This document shows positions 33,547-43,076 of a DNA stretch of 64,000 nt, one piece after another. This stretch comes from CAYUTA01 sp964447605 (lineage in GTDB: Bacteria; Bacillota; Clostridia; Christensenellales; CAG-138), in contig CAYUTA010000006.1 in assembly GCA_964447605.1 (NCBI GenBank), forward strand, positions 1 to 64,000. Reading direction: 5' to 3'. The translations under genes were made by a program, and so were the position numbers. Numbering within the stretch: position 1 is the first letter of the stretch; each line of letters begins with the position of its first letter. The notes below the pieces were generated by a model. It was not told the DNA's origin. It saw only the letters and a list, made by a program, of their open reading frames with translations, and ran no database searches.

Positions 33547-34351
33547 TTGTTCCATAACGCAAAAAACGGTAATATACCAATCGGCGATACCGATATGGAT
33601 TACGTCTCCTTTGGCAGGGGGAAAAATCCTGATTATGTTTCCGGGTTTGGGGGATGCATGCAAAACGGTTAAGGGCGGCGCAACCATTTTTCAATGGCGT
33701 ACAAAATATTTGCAAAAGACTATCATATATATATTTTTAGCCGGAAGAACAAATTCAATCTGGGGGATTCTGCAAAAGATATGGCTAAAGACCCGGTTGC
33801 GGCCATGCGGGCGCTCGGGATTGGCAAAGCTTCGGTTATGGGCGTATCCCAAGGCGGAATGATTGCCCAACACATTGCGATTGATTACCCGGAGCTGGTA
33901 GAAAAACTTGTTTGGGCCGTAACCGTGTCCAGGCAAAACGATGCCGTGCAGAATGTTGTCGGTCGTTGGATAGAAATGGCGGAACCAAACGACTACAAAG
34001 GTATATTCACAGACACGGCTGAAAAATCCTATTCTGAGAAATATCTCAGGAAATATCGGCCATTGTACCCGATTCTGAGCAGAATGGGCAGGCCAAAGGA
34101 ATGGGATAGATTTATCATACAGGCAAACGCCTGCATTTGTCGCGATGCCTATGGCGCGCTTGAAACGGTGCGATGCCCAACATTAGTAATAGGCGGAGAC
34201 AGCGATAAGGTTGTGGGCCAAAGCGCTTCCGACAGAAATGGCCGATCGAATAACGGGCAGCGAATTGATACTATACAAAGGTCTCGGCCATGCAGCATAT
34301 GCAGAGGCAAAGGATTTTAACCGCCGGGTTTTAAACTTCTTGGATTCGTGA
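33547..34351 (+). pseudogene. Decayed alpha/beta hydrolase
   Basis: Pieces of one alpha/beta hydrolase occur in successive frames. After GGAGGGG and a TTG start the N-terminus reads GNIPIGDTDMDYVSFG; the frame changes at a G5A5 run near 33620, giving ILIMFPGLGDACKTVKGG; it changes again near 33690 to give YKIFAKDYHIYIFSRKN; the nucleophile elbow GVSQGGMIAQ and CPTLVIGGDSDKV are then intact; near 34220 a third shift leads to ITGSELILYKGLGHAAYAE with the catalytic His and a final TGA at 34349. At least three frameshifts mean no full protein. Base composition is lower in G+C than the flanks, suggesting a foreign origin. Confidence 0.75.
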
Positions 34352-34650
34352 GGATCGTCATTAAGCGGCAGGCGTAGCGAATAAGCGACCGCACCGTGGC
34401 GAGGCGGCAGAACCAGCCGCACCTGTAAGCGCTGAAAGGACCCACGCCGTCGTTGACAAGCGCGTATGCCCCGCTTATCACCGCTTTTTCTTAATCGATA
34501 CCATGCATCGTCATGGAATCTCCGGCCAAAAAAGCTTTGATTCATGCTGTTTTCCGCAACATCTGTAACGCTTGAGAGCGCATCAGCATCTTTTGATTGT
34601 TGGATGAATAAAAAATCCTGGTGCCAGTTGCATCTTAGGCATTATGATTC
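34352..34650. other. Gene-free stretch after the hydrolase remnant
   Basis: Nothing is recognised. The base composition resembles the pseudogene more than the flanking genes, so it may belong to the same acquired segment. Confidence 0.35.
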
Positions 34651-35070
34651 TTATTTTTCAAATACAGCTTTCTGAATTCTTCGGATCAGCTTGGGTTGGA
34701 TCAGCGGGTAGGTCCATTCCGCCGGCAGCGCATCAAACAGACGGACCGTTTCGATCTCCGATTCCGGCAGCCGGCCAAAGGCAAGGATATCCGCATAATA
34801 CAGCTTGCCGAACGTTTCCGCCCTGTCCGAACCGGCAACCCCATACACGCAGACCGGCCGCAGCACATATTGACTTGCGCCCGTTTCCTCAAACAACTCC
34901 CGTCTGGCGGTTGCGTCGATTTCCTCACCGTTCTCCCTGCGGCCTCCCGGCACCTCAAACGTGTTTCGTTCCCTGTGCTTACAAAACACCCATTGTCCTT
35001 TGTGTTTTGCTGCGATCACGGCAAATTTCAGCAGGGCATCGTCCACAGCATCATAGAAATTCACGTCCAT
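34651..35070 (-). CDS. NUDIX hydrolase
   Basis: A 139-residue NUDIX protein. The Nudix box is complete: GGRRENGEEIDATARREL followed by FEETGA (about residues 41-64), with the Glu pairs that bind Mg2+. Members hydrolyse nucleoside diphosphates linked to other groups; the N-terminal HKGQWVFCKHRERNTFE suits an 8-oxo-dGTP or nucleotide-sugar type pyrophosphatase but does not settle it. AAAGGAG precedes ATG 35070. It is the last gene on the minus strand after the glycosylation operon. Confidence 0.88.
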   Translation of the reverse strand: MDVNFYDAVDDALLKFAVIAAKHKGQWVFCKHRERNTFEVPGGRRENGEEIDATARRELFEETGASQYVLRPVCVYGVAGSDRAETFGKLYYADILAFGRLPESEIETVRLFDALPAEWTYPLIQPKLIRRIQKAVFEK

Positions 35071-35153
35071 TTTGTCGCTCCTTTTCTTCATCGCGCCCCC
35101 CCCGCGGGGAGCGGCCAAAGCAAACGAGAACCCCGGCATTCTCCTCCGAAATT

Positions 35154-35702
35154 TCAATCCACACTCCCCCGCGCCGCAGTTTTCGCCTGTTTTGCCACGA
35201 ACAGCAGCACAAACGGCGTGAGATTCCGTTCCGCCAGGAACGCGTCCATGGGCACTGCCGTGCCGCTGGGTACGCCCGCGTTGAAAAACCGCAGCCCTGC
35301 CCCGCCCTCCGCCCGCAAAAACGCCGCGTAATGCCAGCCGAGGACGTGCCGGTAGACGAGAATGCCGCTGCTGGCCGTACCCGCCGCCAGAATTGCGCGT
35401 TTTTTACCCGCGTACACACGGGTGGCGTGGCCGCGCCGTTTCAGGTACCGCCGTACGCGCAGGGGGCTGGTGCCCAGCGCACCCCGAAACAGGGAGCGCC
35501 GGGATAAAGCGGCAATAATCTGCTCATGTGGAACCGGATCGCCCAGGCAGCGGAGCAGATTGAACACGGCAATCCAGCCGCAGCCGTTTTTGCTCGACAG
35601 GCGGCAGCCGTAGCGCACGTCCGTGACGCGCGCCTGGTCGACGATGTATCCCTCCGGCGAATATGCGGCCCGTATGCCTGTTTTGCTTTGGTTTTGCTCC
35701 AT
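35154..35702 (-). CDS. C39-like cysteine peptidase-fold protein
   Basis: A 182-residue protein. NGCGWIAVFNLLRCLG places a candidate catalytic cysteine (C41) at the start of a helix, and GILVYRHVLGWHYAAF supplies histidines H119 and H124, the order seen in papain-like C39 domains. No membrane segment or signal peptide is visible. The start (MEQNQSKTG) has only a weak GGGAAAA upstream. It follows the third GT-C gene by 21 bases, so it may be cotranscribed with the glycosylation genes. A peptidase role is inferred from the motif order only. Confidence 0.55.
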   Translation of the reverse strand: MEQNQSKTGIRAAYSPEGYIVDQARVTDVRYGCRLSSKNGCGWIAVFNLLRCLGDPVPHEQIIAALSRRSLFRGALGTSPLRVRRYLKRRGHATRVYAGKKRAILAAGTASSGILVYRHVLGWHYAAFLRAEGGAGLRFFNAGVPSGTAVPMDAFLAERNLTPFVLLFVAKQAKTAARGSVD

Positions 35703-35723
35703 GCGTTTTCCCGCTTATCCATA

Positions 35724-37637
35724 TTAATCCGGTTGCGCGTCCGCAACGGCCGCATCGGAGCCGGGGAATACGGCCTTATACACGGCGATCCCGTCTAACA
35801 CAACGTCCACCTGTTCAAGCCGGGCGCCATGGCGGTTTTTTAGCAGATACCGCTCCATCGCCGCATACTCCGCAGAATCCGCGCGCGTGATGAAAAATAC
35901 AGCTTCCTCTCTGAATACGTCCGCATATCCCGTCGACAGTCCGTTTGCGGCAAGCTGCTTTCGCGCCGTGGCCGAATGCATTTCACACCCGCCCCACGAA
36001 ATCAGGTTGACCGGCTTTTCCATCGGATACGTTGTGGTTGCGTCCACGTCCGTCACCACATAGGTATCACGGAAATACACGTTCTGCGGATGCGCAAGCG
36101 CGTAGGCGGTCACCGCGCGGCTTTCCGCCAGCAGATACTTGGGGCTGTTGACGCGCAATTCACGCGCCTGCAGCACGCCTGCTGTAAGTGCCAACACCGC
36201 CGCGGCCGCCGCAAAAACGACAAAACCCGCACGATCGCGCCGTGGCGCGCGGGGCGCATACAGGCGCATGGCAAGCAGCGCCGCCAACACGCACGCGGGA
36301 ATCGCTACCACGCGGAACGTTCTCTCCAAAAAACGTCCGCCAAGCCCCAGCAGCAGGCACAGCAGCGCGCTGCCGAGCAGCACGCACAGCAGCGCCGCCG
36401 TCTCCGGCCAGCGCCGCCTGTCCCGCCACCATGCGCAGAGCGCAACTGTACCCGCGCACAGCAAAAAAAACGTCGTCATCCTGAGCGGCAGCGCGCCGTC
36501 GATGACCGCAAGGCAATCCGCCGCCGCGCGCGCAAGCGTCGCGCCGTGCGCGGACGTGCTTTCCGCAATGGCCTTCAGCGACGCGGTGTTGATGCGCGCG
36601 TCCATAAAGCACCAGCGGTCGGCCAGTCCGTATAATGTCTCGTCCCAGCCAACTCCCTCGTAGAGCGCGGGGTTTTCGGAATAACTGTCGCGCGGATAGT
36701 CGGTAAACCGTTCTCGGTATCGGAAAAATTCCCAGTACTCCATGCCGTGATGGGCTTCCTGCAGAGCGTTGTTCAGCGCAAACGCCGCCAGACACGCGCC
36801 AAGCGTGGCAAGAAACAGGAGGCAGGCGCGCGCCGCGCCGCGCCGCCAGACCGTTTCATTTTGCATCGTATCCGGCGCCGCTTTGGGACGCTCCAACCGC
36901 AACAGAGCGCCCGTTCTCGAGCCTGCTTTCTTTCCGGCTTGCACCTCCGCGCCCGGGCCTTGCGTTTCCGGCGCGTTTTCTTGCGCCGCGCCTTTGCGCA
37001 CGGCCAGCAGCGCCCGGTATCCACACGCGGCAAACAGAAAGCTCAGCAGAGCGAACCCGGTTTCCTCCCGGTATAAAAATGCGCCTACCACAAAGCTGCA
37101 GCCCAGCGCATCCAGCACGGTGCGCTTGGTTCTACCCGTTTCCTCCGCCGCGCAGAGTATGAGCGCGCACCCGGCCGATCCAAGAACCGCGGCCGTTACG
37201 GTATAAGTCAGTTCCACAACCGGCTGCAGCAGCAGCAACACCGTCAGCGCGGCGAAGACAGCCAGCGAAAGCCACAGCGGAACCGCACGGCGCCAGCCCA
37301 TGCACAGCATGCACGCGCCGATCACCACCGTGGAAAGGGCAATGGCCGCGAGCTGCAGCGCCGCCCACCACGGCACGCCGGGCGCCGCCGTATACAGCGC
37401 GCTGACAGGGAAGCCCAACAGGCAGTTGATAAACAGCGCATACGGCGAAGGTTCGCCCGTGTGGTAGCCCGCCAGCGTATAGGCGATCGCGTTGTCGTCA
37501 TTGGTCAGGTAGGAAACGGTCTGCACCGCCGAACACGCGCACAGCAGTACGGCCGCCACGGCCGCAGCAAGCACGGCGCGCCCCCAGGCGTTTCCATACA
37601 TGCGCGCAATCGGGCCCGGCTTTTTTTGCGCTTCCAT
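35724..37637 (-). CDS. GT-C-like membrane protein, third tandem paralogue
   Basis: A 637-residue membrane protein with about 12 helices and a soluble C-terminal part. The first extracytoplasmic loop has NDDNAIAYTLAGYHTGEPS, with the acidic pair expected of GT-C glycosyltransferases; later comes VPWWAALQ. The tail holds YPMEKPVNLISWGG and QLAANGLSTGY. The same motifs occur in the two upstream neighbours, so the three arose by duplication. It differs by a basic/Pro insert (about 225-275). Its ATG shares one base with the stop of the upstream paralogue. Substrate unknown. Confidence 0.65.
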   Translation of the reverse strand: MEAQKKPGPIARMYGNAWGRAVLAAAVAAVLLCACSAVQTVSYLTNDDNAIAYTLAGYHTGEPSPYALFINCLLGFPVSALYTAAPGVPWWAALQLAAIALSTVVIGACMLCMGWRRAVPLWLSLAVFAALTVLLLLQPVVELTYTVTAAVLGSAGCALILCAAEETGRTKRTVLDALGCSFVVGAFLYREETGFALLSFLFAACGYRALLAVRKGAAQENAPETQGPGAEVQAGKKAGSRTGALLRLERPKAAPDTMQNETVWRRGAARACLLFLATLGACLAAFALNNALQEAHHGMEYWEFFRYRERFTDYPRDSYSENPALYEGVGWDETLYGLADRWCFMDARINTASLKAIAESTSAHGATLARAAADCLAVIDGALPLRMTTFFLLCAGTVALCAWWRDRRRWPETAALLCVLLGSALLCLLLGLGGRFLERTFRVVAIPACVLAALLAMRLYAPRAPRRDRAGFVVFAAAAAVLALTAGVLQARELRVNSPKYLLAESRAVTAYALAHPQNVYFRDTYVVTDVDATTTYPMEKPVNLISWGGCEMHSATARKQLAANGLSTGYADVFREEAVFFITRADSAEYAAMERYLLKNRHGARLEQVDVVLDGIAVYKAVFPGSDAAVADAQPD

Positions 37638-39427
37638 CACCGACCGCCCTCCCCGCCGTCAAAGCTGAACCGGTACGCCGCAAGGCCGTCCGCAACCGGC
37701 TCGATGCACGTATAGCCGACCGCCCCTGCGTGCGCCGTAAGGTACGCGTCGAGCATGGCGAGCTTATCGCTGTCCACGGCGGTAATAAAATACACGTTCT
37801 CCTGCCGGAACAGCCCCGCCGAAAGGGAAGCCAGGCCGTTTGCGGCAAGCTGCGCCTCCTTCCAGCCGGAGTGCATGCCCGTGCCTCCCCAGTCGATCAG
37901 GTTAACCGGCTTTTCCTCCGGATAAACCGTAAACGCGCCGATATTCTCAAGGCTTGTCACGTCGGTAAGATAGATATTGTCCGGATGTTCCATGGCGTAT
38001 GTTTCCGCGGCGGCGTTTTGCTCCACCAGCGCGGTTCGATCGGTATCAAAGAGTGTCTTCTGCGTCATGCCCAAGCTCCATGCGACCGCCGCGGATGTGA
38101 GAAATATCCCCACAAATTGTAAGTATCTTGCAATATATTTTCTTTTTTCCCCACCGATTTGTTTATTTTGTGTAAAAGTACGTTTTTCTCCCCACATGCA
38201 GAGCAACAGCAACCATTCCATCACCGTGGTCGGTATGGCGATCAGCATAAACGTGTGCACGGGGAACCGGCCCGCAAAGCAAAGATAAAAGCAAAGCAAA
38301 AACGCGCCCGCCGCCACCGCGCAGGCGATGGGCAGCTCCGCGCTCTTACCCCTGCGGCGTATGCAAAGCGCAAGGAGCCACAGCGTAAGCAGCACCGGTA
38401 CCGCCAGCATGTACTGCGAAACGCCGCTGCCACGGAAAAACGCCTCGCCATAGGCCAGCGCGCCCGCAAGCCGGCGCAGCATGCCCGCGTCCTCCGCATA
38501 TGGATACGCCGCGATTGCGTTCATGGTTTCGGCATTGACGGCCGTGTCGAGATAGCACAGGTTGTCCGCAAGATCGTAGATCGTTTTATCCCAGCCGAGC
38601 GAAGCAAAAAAGGCCGGGTCCTCCTCGTAGGTCACATGCGGATAATCGATGAAATGCCCGCGCGCGGCCTCGAACTCCGCATAATATGGCGGGTTATACC
38701 GCGCCACCCCCCAGTTGTTGAGGCACACGGCAAGCGCTGCCGCCGCCACCCCCGCCGCCAGGGCGCACGCAACGCGCACGCGCATACGGACGGGCGCTTT
38801 GATGAGCTGGTACAGCGCCGCAGCCGCCGCAAAGCAGAGCATGCTGTACCCGGAGGAGTTGCGCGTAAAGAAGCAAAGCAGAAGCAACGCCACGGCGCCC
38901 GCCGCCGAGGCGCGCCGCTGCAACCGGGCGTCTCTCTCCCAGTCGATGGCGACGATGAGCGCGCAGGCAGCCGTGCCCAGCATGCCGGCAGTCAGCGTAA
39001 ACGCAATCCACGCCACCGGATAAACGAACACCGTCATGTATAGAAGCGCAATCAGCCCCAGCGCCGCCCACAGCGGCAACAACGCGCGGTCGGCCAGCTT
39101 GAGCGCGCATGCGCCGATGACCGTCAGCGCGGCAAACAGCATGGTAAGCTGACAGACCGTCCACCACGGTATGGAAGGCGCCGCGCGGTACAGGCCGCTG
39201 ATCAGTAGGCCCAGCGCCACGTTGATAAAGCGATGCGTGGGATACGGCGCGCCGCTGCGGTAGCCGGCCAGCGCGTACAGGATGTTCGCGTCGTCGTTAT
39301 TAAGGAACGTAACCTTGAAAAGCGCGAACGTCAGCGCCATGCAGACGCCCGCCAGCGCGGCGCTTATCAGCCACCTGCCGCCGTGCCGATTGTACGCTCT
39401 GTTCAGACTGTCCGCAAATCTTTGCAT
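37637..39427 (-). CDS. GT-C-like membrane protein, second tandem paralogue
   Basis: A 596-residue polytopic protein of the same family as its neighbours. Shared motifs: NNDDANILYALAGYRSG after the first helix, IPWWTVCQ, and in the tail YPEEKPVNLIDWGG with QLAANGLAS. GAGGGAGC precedes ATG 39427. The likely role is sugar transfer from a polyprenyl-phosphate donor onto an envelope polymer. The tail probably lies outside the membrane and may bind the acceptor. Confidence 0.65.
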   Translation of the reverse strand: MQRFADSLNRAYNRHGGRWLISAALAGVCMALTFALFKVTFLNNDDANILYALAGYRSGAPYPTHRFINVALGLLISGLYRAAPSIPWWTVCQLTMLFAALTVIGACALKLADRALLPLWAALGLIALLYMTVFVYPVAWIAFTLTAGMLGTAACALIVAIDWERDARLQRRASAAGAVALLLLCFFTRNSSGYSMLCFAAAAALYQLIKAPVRMRVRVACALAAGVAAAALAVCLNNWGVARYNPPYYAEFEAARGHFIDYPHVTYEEDPAFFASLGWDKTIYDLADNLCYLDTAVNAETMNAIAAYPYAEDAGMLRRLAGALAYGEAFFRGSGVSQYMLAVPVLLTLWLLALCIRRRGKSAELPIACAVAAGAFLLCFYLCFAGRFPVHTFMLIAIPTTVMEWLLLLCMWGEKRTFTQNKQIGGEKRKYIARYLQFVGIFLTSAAVAWSLGMTQKTLFDTDRTALVEQNAAAETYAMEHPDNIYLTDVTSLENIGAFTVYPEEKPVNLIDWGGTGMHSGWKEAQLAANGLASLSAGLFRQENVYFITAVDSDKLAMLDAYLTAHAGAVGYTCIEPVADGLAAYRFSFDGGEGGR

Positions 39428-39525
39428 GCTCCCTCTTTCTCTTTCCCCGCGCCGCCCGGCCGTCCGCGCCCCGGACCGCTCCGTTGAAACAATCCTTCCT
39501 GATTAAACCCCGGCGTGCGTTGCCG

Positions 39526-41364
39526 CTATCGCAAAAATCTGACGACGGCCGCCCCGCCCGGCAGCCTGTCCACAATCTCATACCCCGCCGCGTCCCAGGC
39601 AGTTTGCAGGTACGTATCCAGCATCTGCAGATAGCGGTCGCCCGGGTCGCAGACATAGTATACGCCGTCGTCAAAAAACACGTCCGCGTATGGGCCTTCC
39701 GCGTACCCGTTGGCGCGCCACTGCGCAGCCCTCGCGCGCGTATACATGTCGCACCCGCCCCAGTCGATCAGATTTATGGGCTTGTCGTCCGGGTAAACCG
39801 TCAGTGCGTCATAGTTGTTGCCCACATATACGTCGCGGATGAAGATATGTTCCGGGTGCCCGCGCGCATAGTCTACGATTCCGCGCGCCTTTTCCAGCGC
39901 CCCGGCGGAATCATAGCTGACCACCGTTCGGAAGATCTTGTACCCGCAAAACAGCGAAACTGCCGCAAGCGCGCCGCAGACGCAGCGCAGCGTGACCGCG
40001 CGCGCACCAAGGCCCCGCTTCCCGTCTGTTCCGGCAGGCTCCGCAGCGCGTCCGCCGCCATATGCGCATACGGCAAGCAGCAACAACGCGAGCATGGCGG
40101 GAAATGCAATGGTCATCAGCGTGCGCAGGTTGATCCTCCCCTGCCAGAGCAGAAAACCCGTCAGCGCCGCCGCGCCCAGCAGCATGCAGCAGCCGCCCGC
40201 AAGCGACAGCCAGTGCGAACGGCGGAGAACCGACACAGCTATAAGCCCGGCGGCCGCGCACAGCGTGATCACGCACAGGTACACCGCAATCGGATATTTC
40301 CCAAGGAATACCGCAAACGTCTCCGCGCCGCGCCGCACGCGTTCCGCTGCGGAAATGGCGTTGACGTGCGACCGCGCGCTTGCGGCGGACAGCGTTTCGG
40401 CATTGACGCGCGCGTCCATATAGAACCATGCGTCCACAAGGCCGTACAGCGCGTCGTCCCAACCCAGCGATTCGTACAGTTCCGGATTCTCGTAGTACGT
40501 GTCGTGCGGATAGTCCATAAACGCCGCGCGCGCATTTTCAAACTCGATAAATCCGGCCGGATTCTGGTTCGCGCGTCCCCAGCCGTTGACGCTCGCAAGC
40601 ACGAGCACGGCCAACAGGGCGCACGCCGCGGTTACAGGTATGCTCCGGGCGGAAGGATGGCGCGCGGATCTCTGCGTCTCCGCCGGCATTTCGGATTTTG
40701 CGGCGGAGCGCAGCGGCTTTTCGGCTATATGGGCCTCCATCAGACGGATGGCAAGCGCGCCGAAATAAAAGCACGCGGCGCACAGTCCGGAGGATTGCCG
40801 GATGAGCAGGCTCAAAGCAAGCAGGGCCACGCCCGCGATCCGATAGAACCGCCGCCGCGCAGGCGGGTCGCTTTGCTGCAAAGCAAGGGCAAGCGCAACC
40901 GCTCCCATGCCCAGCAGGGTGGACGAGAGGGTAAACATCACCTGAGAAACCGCATAATAGCACGCGGCGCTGCAAATAAGCGCAAGCAGAACGAGCGGCA
41001 TAAACAGCGGCGCCCCGTTTTGATGGCACAGCTTAAACGTACAGGCGGCCATCACCGCAACGCCGAGCAGCATGCAGGCCGTCTGCACGGCGTACCACCA
41101 CGGCACAGCGGGGAGCAGCGCGTACAGACCGCTGACCACCGCGGCGGTCATGGGGTTGATAAACGGGTGTGAAAAAGAGGGCGCGCCGCTTCGATACCCG
41201 GCCAGCGCCCAGGCGATGTTCAGGTCGTCATTGTCATAAAACGTAATAACAGGCTGTAAGGTTGCCGCCAGCAGATACAGCGCGGCCGCAACGGCCGCGC
41301 CCAGCAGCCACCGGCCCGCTTCGCCTGCGTAAATTCGGTTCAACCATGCGTTTGCCCGTTTCAT
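39526..41364 (-). CDS. GT-C-like membrane protein, first tandem paralogue
   Basis: A 612-residue polytopic protein. Motifs match the two downstream paralogues: YDNDDLNIAWALAGYRSG, VPWWYAVQ and YPDDKPINLIDWGG. The start at 41364 (MKRANAWLNRIY) is chosen because it aligns with MQRFADSLNRAY of the next gene and follows GAGGGG; an ATG at 41379 that overlaps the DMT gene stop is possible. A longer frame to 41622 is the shadow of the DMT gene. Confidence 0.65.
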   Translation of the reverse strand: MKRANAWLNRIYAGEAGRWLLGAAVAAALYLLAATLQPVITFYDNDDLNIAWALAGYRSGAPSFSHPFINPMTAAVVSGLYALLPAVPWWYAVQTACMLLGVAVMAACTFKLCHQNGAPLFMPLVLLALICSAACYYAVSQVMFTLSSTLLGMGAVALALALQQSDPPARRRFYRIAGVALLALSLLIRQSSGLCAACFYFGALAIRLMEAHIAEKPLRSAAKSEMPAETQRSARHPSARSIPVTAACALLAVLVLASVNGWGRANQNPAGFIEFENARAAFMDYPHDTYYENPELYESLGWDDALYGLVDAWFYMDARVNAETLSAASARSHVNAISAAERVRRGAETFAVFLGKYPIAVYLCVITLCAAAGLIAVSVLRRSHWLSLAGGCCMLLGAAALTGFLLWQGRINLRTLMTIAFPAMLALLLLAVCAYGGGRAAEPAGTDGKRGLGARAVTLRCVCGALAAVSLFCGYKIFRTVVSYDSAGALEKARGIVDYARGHPEHIFIRDVYVGNNYDALTVYPDDKPINLIDWGGCDMYTRARAAQWRANGYAEGPYADVFFDDGVYYVCDPGDRYLQMLDTYLQTAWDAAGYEIVDRLPGGAAVVRFLR

Positions 41365-41375
41365 CCTCACGCCCC

Positions 41376-41729
41376 TCATGATGGAAGCGAGAACAGCGCG
41401 ATGCCCGCAAGGATCGCGCCAAGCCCCAGCAGCTTGCGTTTGCCCGGGCGTTCGCCCATGAAGGCATACGCCAGAACGACGACAAACACGTGCGCGGCGG
41501 AATTCCAGATGGGCGCCCACGTCAGCGGCACCACGCGCAGCGCAACGACGTTTGTCAGCGTGGAGGCAAAAAAGATGGCGTACGCGCCGACGACCAGCGG
41601 GTTGAGATACTGCCGGTACCATTTTTCATACGGCTTGAGCGCGGCCTTTTTGAGCATGATCTGCGAAAGCGACGAGATCAGCACACCAACCAGAATGAGC
41701 GCCAGGTTCCAGTAAACGTTATTCCCCAT
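41376..41729 (-). CDS. Small DMT/SMR-type transporter subunit (ArnE/F-like)
   Basis: A 117-residue protein with four predicted helices of the EamA/SMR fold. It begins directly with a helix (WNLALILVGVLISSLSQ) and has the family-like LTWAPIWNSAAHVFV segment. It overlaps the other small DMT gene by 11 bases, implying a heterodimer. In lipid A modification ArnE and ArnF, also small SMR-like proteins, flip an undecaprenyl-phosphate sugar; the adjacent ArnC-like glycosyltransferase makes that function plausible here. Confidence 0.7.
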   Translation of the reverse strand: MGNNVYWNLALILVGVLISSLSQIMLKKAALKPYEKWYRQYLNPLVVGAYAIFFASTLTNVVALRVVPLTWAPIWNSAAHVFVVVLAYAFMGERPGKRKLLGLGAILAGIALFSLPS

Positions 41730-42093
41730 CGCCCGTCACCACCAGATAGATGCCAAACGCGATCACCACAACACCCGCGATCATGTTCCACGTCACCGCC
41801 TCCCGAAAGATCGCCACGCCGAAAAGCATGCTCCAGAGCATACTCATGGCGCGGTTTGCGTAAGCCGTTGTCAGAGGCACGCGCTTTAAAAACTGCTGCC
41901 AGACCAGCGCGTATGCACCGATGATACACAGCGCGCCAAAATACAGCCCAATCCACGGCCAGGACAGCATCGCATGCTGCGCGGCAAGCTTCATGAGCAC
42001 CGAACTGGCTGAGAACAGCAGCACGCTGAGCTGTAAGGCCGCGATCAGCTTCCAGTCGGTTCGTTTTTTAGCCGTGCTGCGTTCCTGCTCCAC
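41719..42093 (-). CDS. Small DMT/SMR-type transporter subunit (ArnE/F-like)
   Basis: A 124-residue four-helix membrane protein related to the neighbouring one, starting at GTG 42093. Typical segments are LLFSASSVLMKLAAQ and LTTAYANRAMSMLWSML, with a charged N-terminus. It follows the ArnC-like gene by 8 bases and overlaps the second small DMT gene. The two together probably form the flippase that moves a polyprenyl-phosphate sugar to the outer face of the membrane. Confidence 0.7.
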   Translation of the reverse strand: MEQERSTAKKRTDWKLIAALQLSVLLFSASSVLMKLAAQHAMLSWPWIGLYFGALCIIGAYALVWQQFLKRVPLTTAYANRAMSMLWSMLFGVAIFREAVTWNMIAGVVVIAFGIYLVVTGDGE

Positions 42094-42101
42094 GCGCGCC
42101 G

Positions 42102-43076
42102 TTACGCCTCCCCGCCGCTTTTTTCCTGGAAATCCGGCAAGCGCCCCATATATACGCTGCGGACGACATATTGCGGCGATTTATTGATGCTGATGTAGAT
42201 GCGGCCGACGTACTCGCCCACCAGCCCGAGCATGAGCATGAGCATGCCGCCGACAAACAGCACCACCGCCATCGTGGAAGAGTAGCCCGCGAGGATGTTT
42301 TCCGGGTTTATGACTTTGCGCAGCACCGTGACAAAGCCCCAGACAAACCCGGCAACCGCAGTAAAAAAACCCACCAGCGTGGCGATGCGCAGCGGCTTGA
42401 CCGAAAACGCCGTAAACCCGTTCATCCACAGCGCGATCAGCTTTTTAAACGTATACGTCGTGCTGCCGGCGATGCGCGCGCGCTCCTCCATCTCCACGTT
42501 GACAATGCGGCTGGTCGTACGCAGCAACAGGCCGGTTAAATAGGGGTACGGGTTGGTGTAGTGCAAAATCTCGTCCACCACGTAGCGCCGGATGGCGATA
42601 AAATTGGAAAACTGCAGCTCGCGCGGCTTCTCGAGCATGATCTCGGTCATGCGGGCGTTGATGCGGCTGCCAAAGTTTTTAAACCAGCTCTGCTTCTTCT
42701 CCGGATATTGGGCAATGGCCACGTCGCATCCGTCCGCAATGGGCCTGAGCAGGTCCATGATGCGGTCCATCGGGCACTGGCCGTCGTCGTCGAGAACGAC
42801 CATCACGTCGCCGCCGGACCGGGAAAGGCCCGCCATGACCGCGGGGATGCGCGTCATGTTCTTGGCCAGATCGACCGCGCATACGGCCGGATACCTGTCG
42901 CACAGGTCCATCAGCACGCCCCACACGCCGTCCGGCGAGCAGTCGTTGACGCAGATGATCTCATAGTCCGCAATGCCGTTTTTGTCCATCTCGGCCACAA
43001 TTTCATCGACCACGGCGGTCACGGTCTTTTCACTGCCATAGCAGGGAATGACAAAGCTCAGTTTATAGTTGTTCAT
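42102..43076 (-). CDS. ArnC/DPM-like polyprenyl-phosphate glycosyltransferase
   Basis: A 324-residue GT2 enzyme. The GT-A domain begins LSFVIPCYGSE, with acidic metal-binding residues in VLDDDGQCP (about 93-101), and two membrane helices follow at about 230-250 and 265-290. This is the layout of ArnC, GtrB and CsbB, which load a sugar from a nucleotide donor onto undecaprenyl phosphate. Its ATG overlaps the WbqC-like gene. With the two small DMT proteins and three GT-C-like proteins it makes up a complete lipid-linked glycosylation set. Confidence 0.88.
   Translation of the reverse strand: MNNYKLSFVIPCYGSEKTVTAVVDEIVAEMDKNGIADYEIICVNDCSPDGVWGVLMDLCDRYPAVCAVDLAKNMTRIPAVMAGLSRSGGDVMVVLDDDGQCPMDRIMDLLRPIADGCDVAIAQYPEKKQSWFKNFGSRINARMTEIMLEKPRELQFSNFIAIRRYVVDEILHYTNPYPYLTGLLLRTTSRIVNVEMEERARIAGSTTYTFKKLIALWMNGFTAFSVKPLRIATLVGFFTAVAGFVWGFVTVLRKVINPENILAGYSSTMAVVLFVGGMLMLMLGLVGEYVGRIYISINKSPQYVVRSVYMGRLPDFQEKSGGEA

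Noticed and set aside
33421..33687. 88-codon frame antisense to the hydrolase remnant
   Set aside because: The plus strand encodes recognisable alpha/beta hydrolase pieces; the minus frame has no family features.
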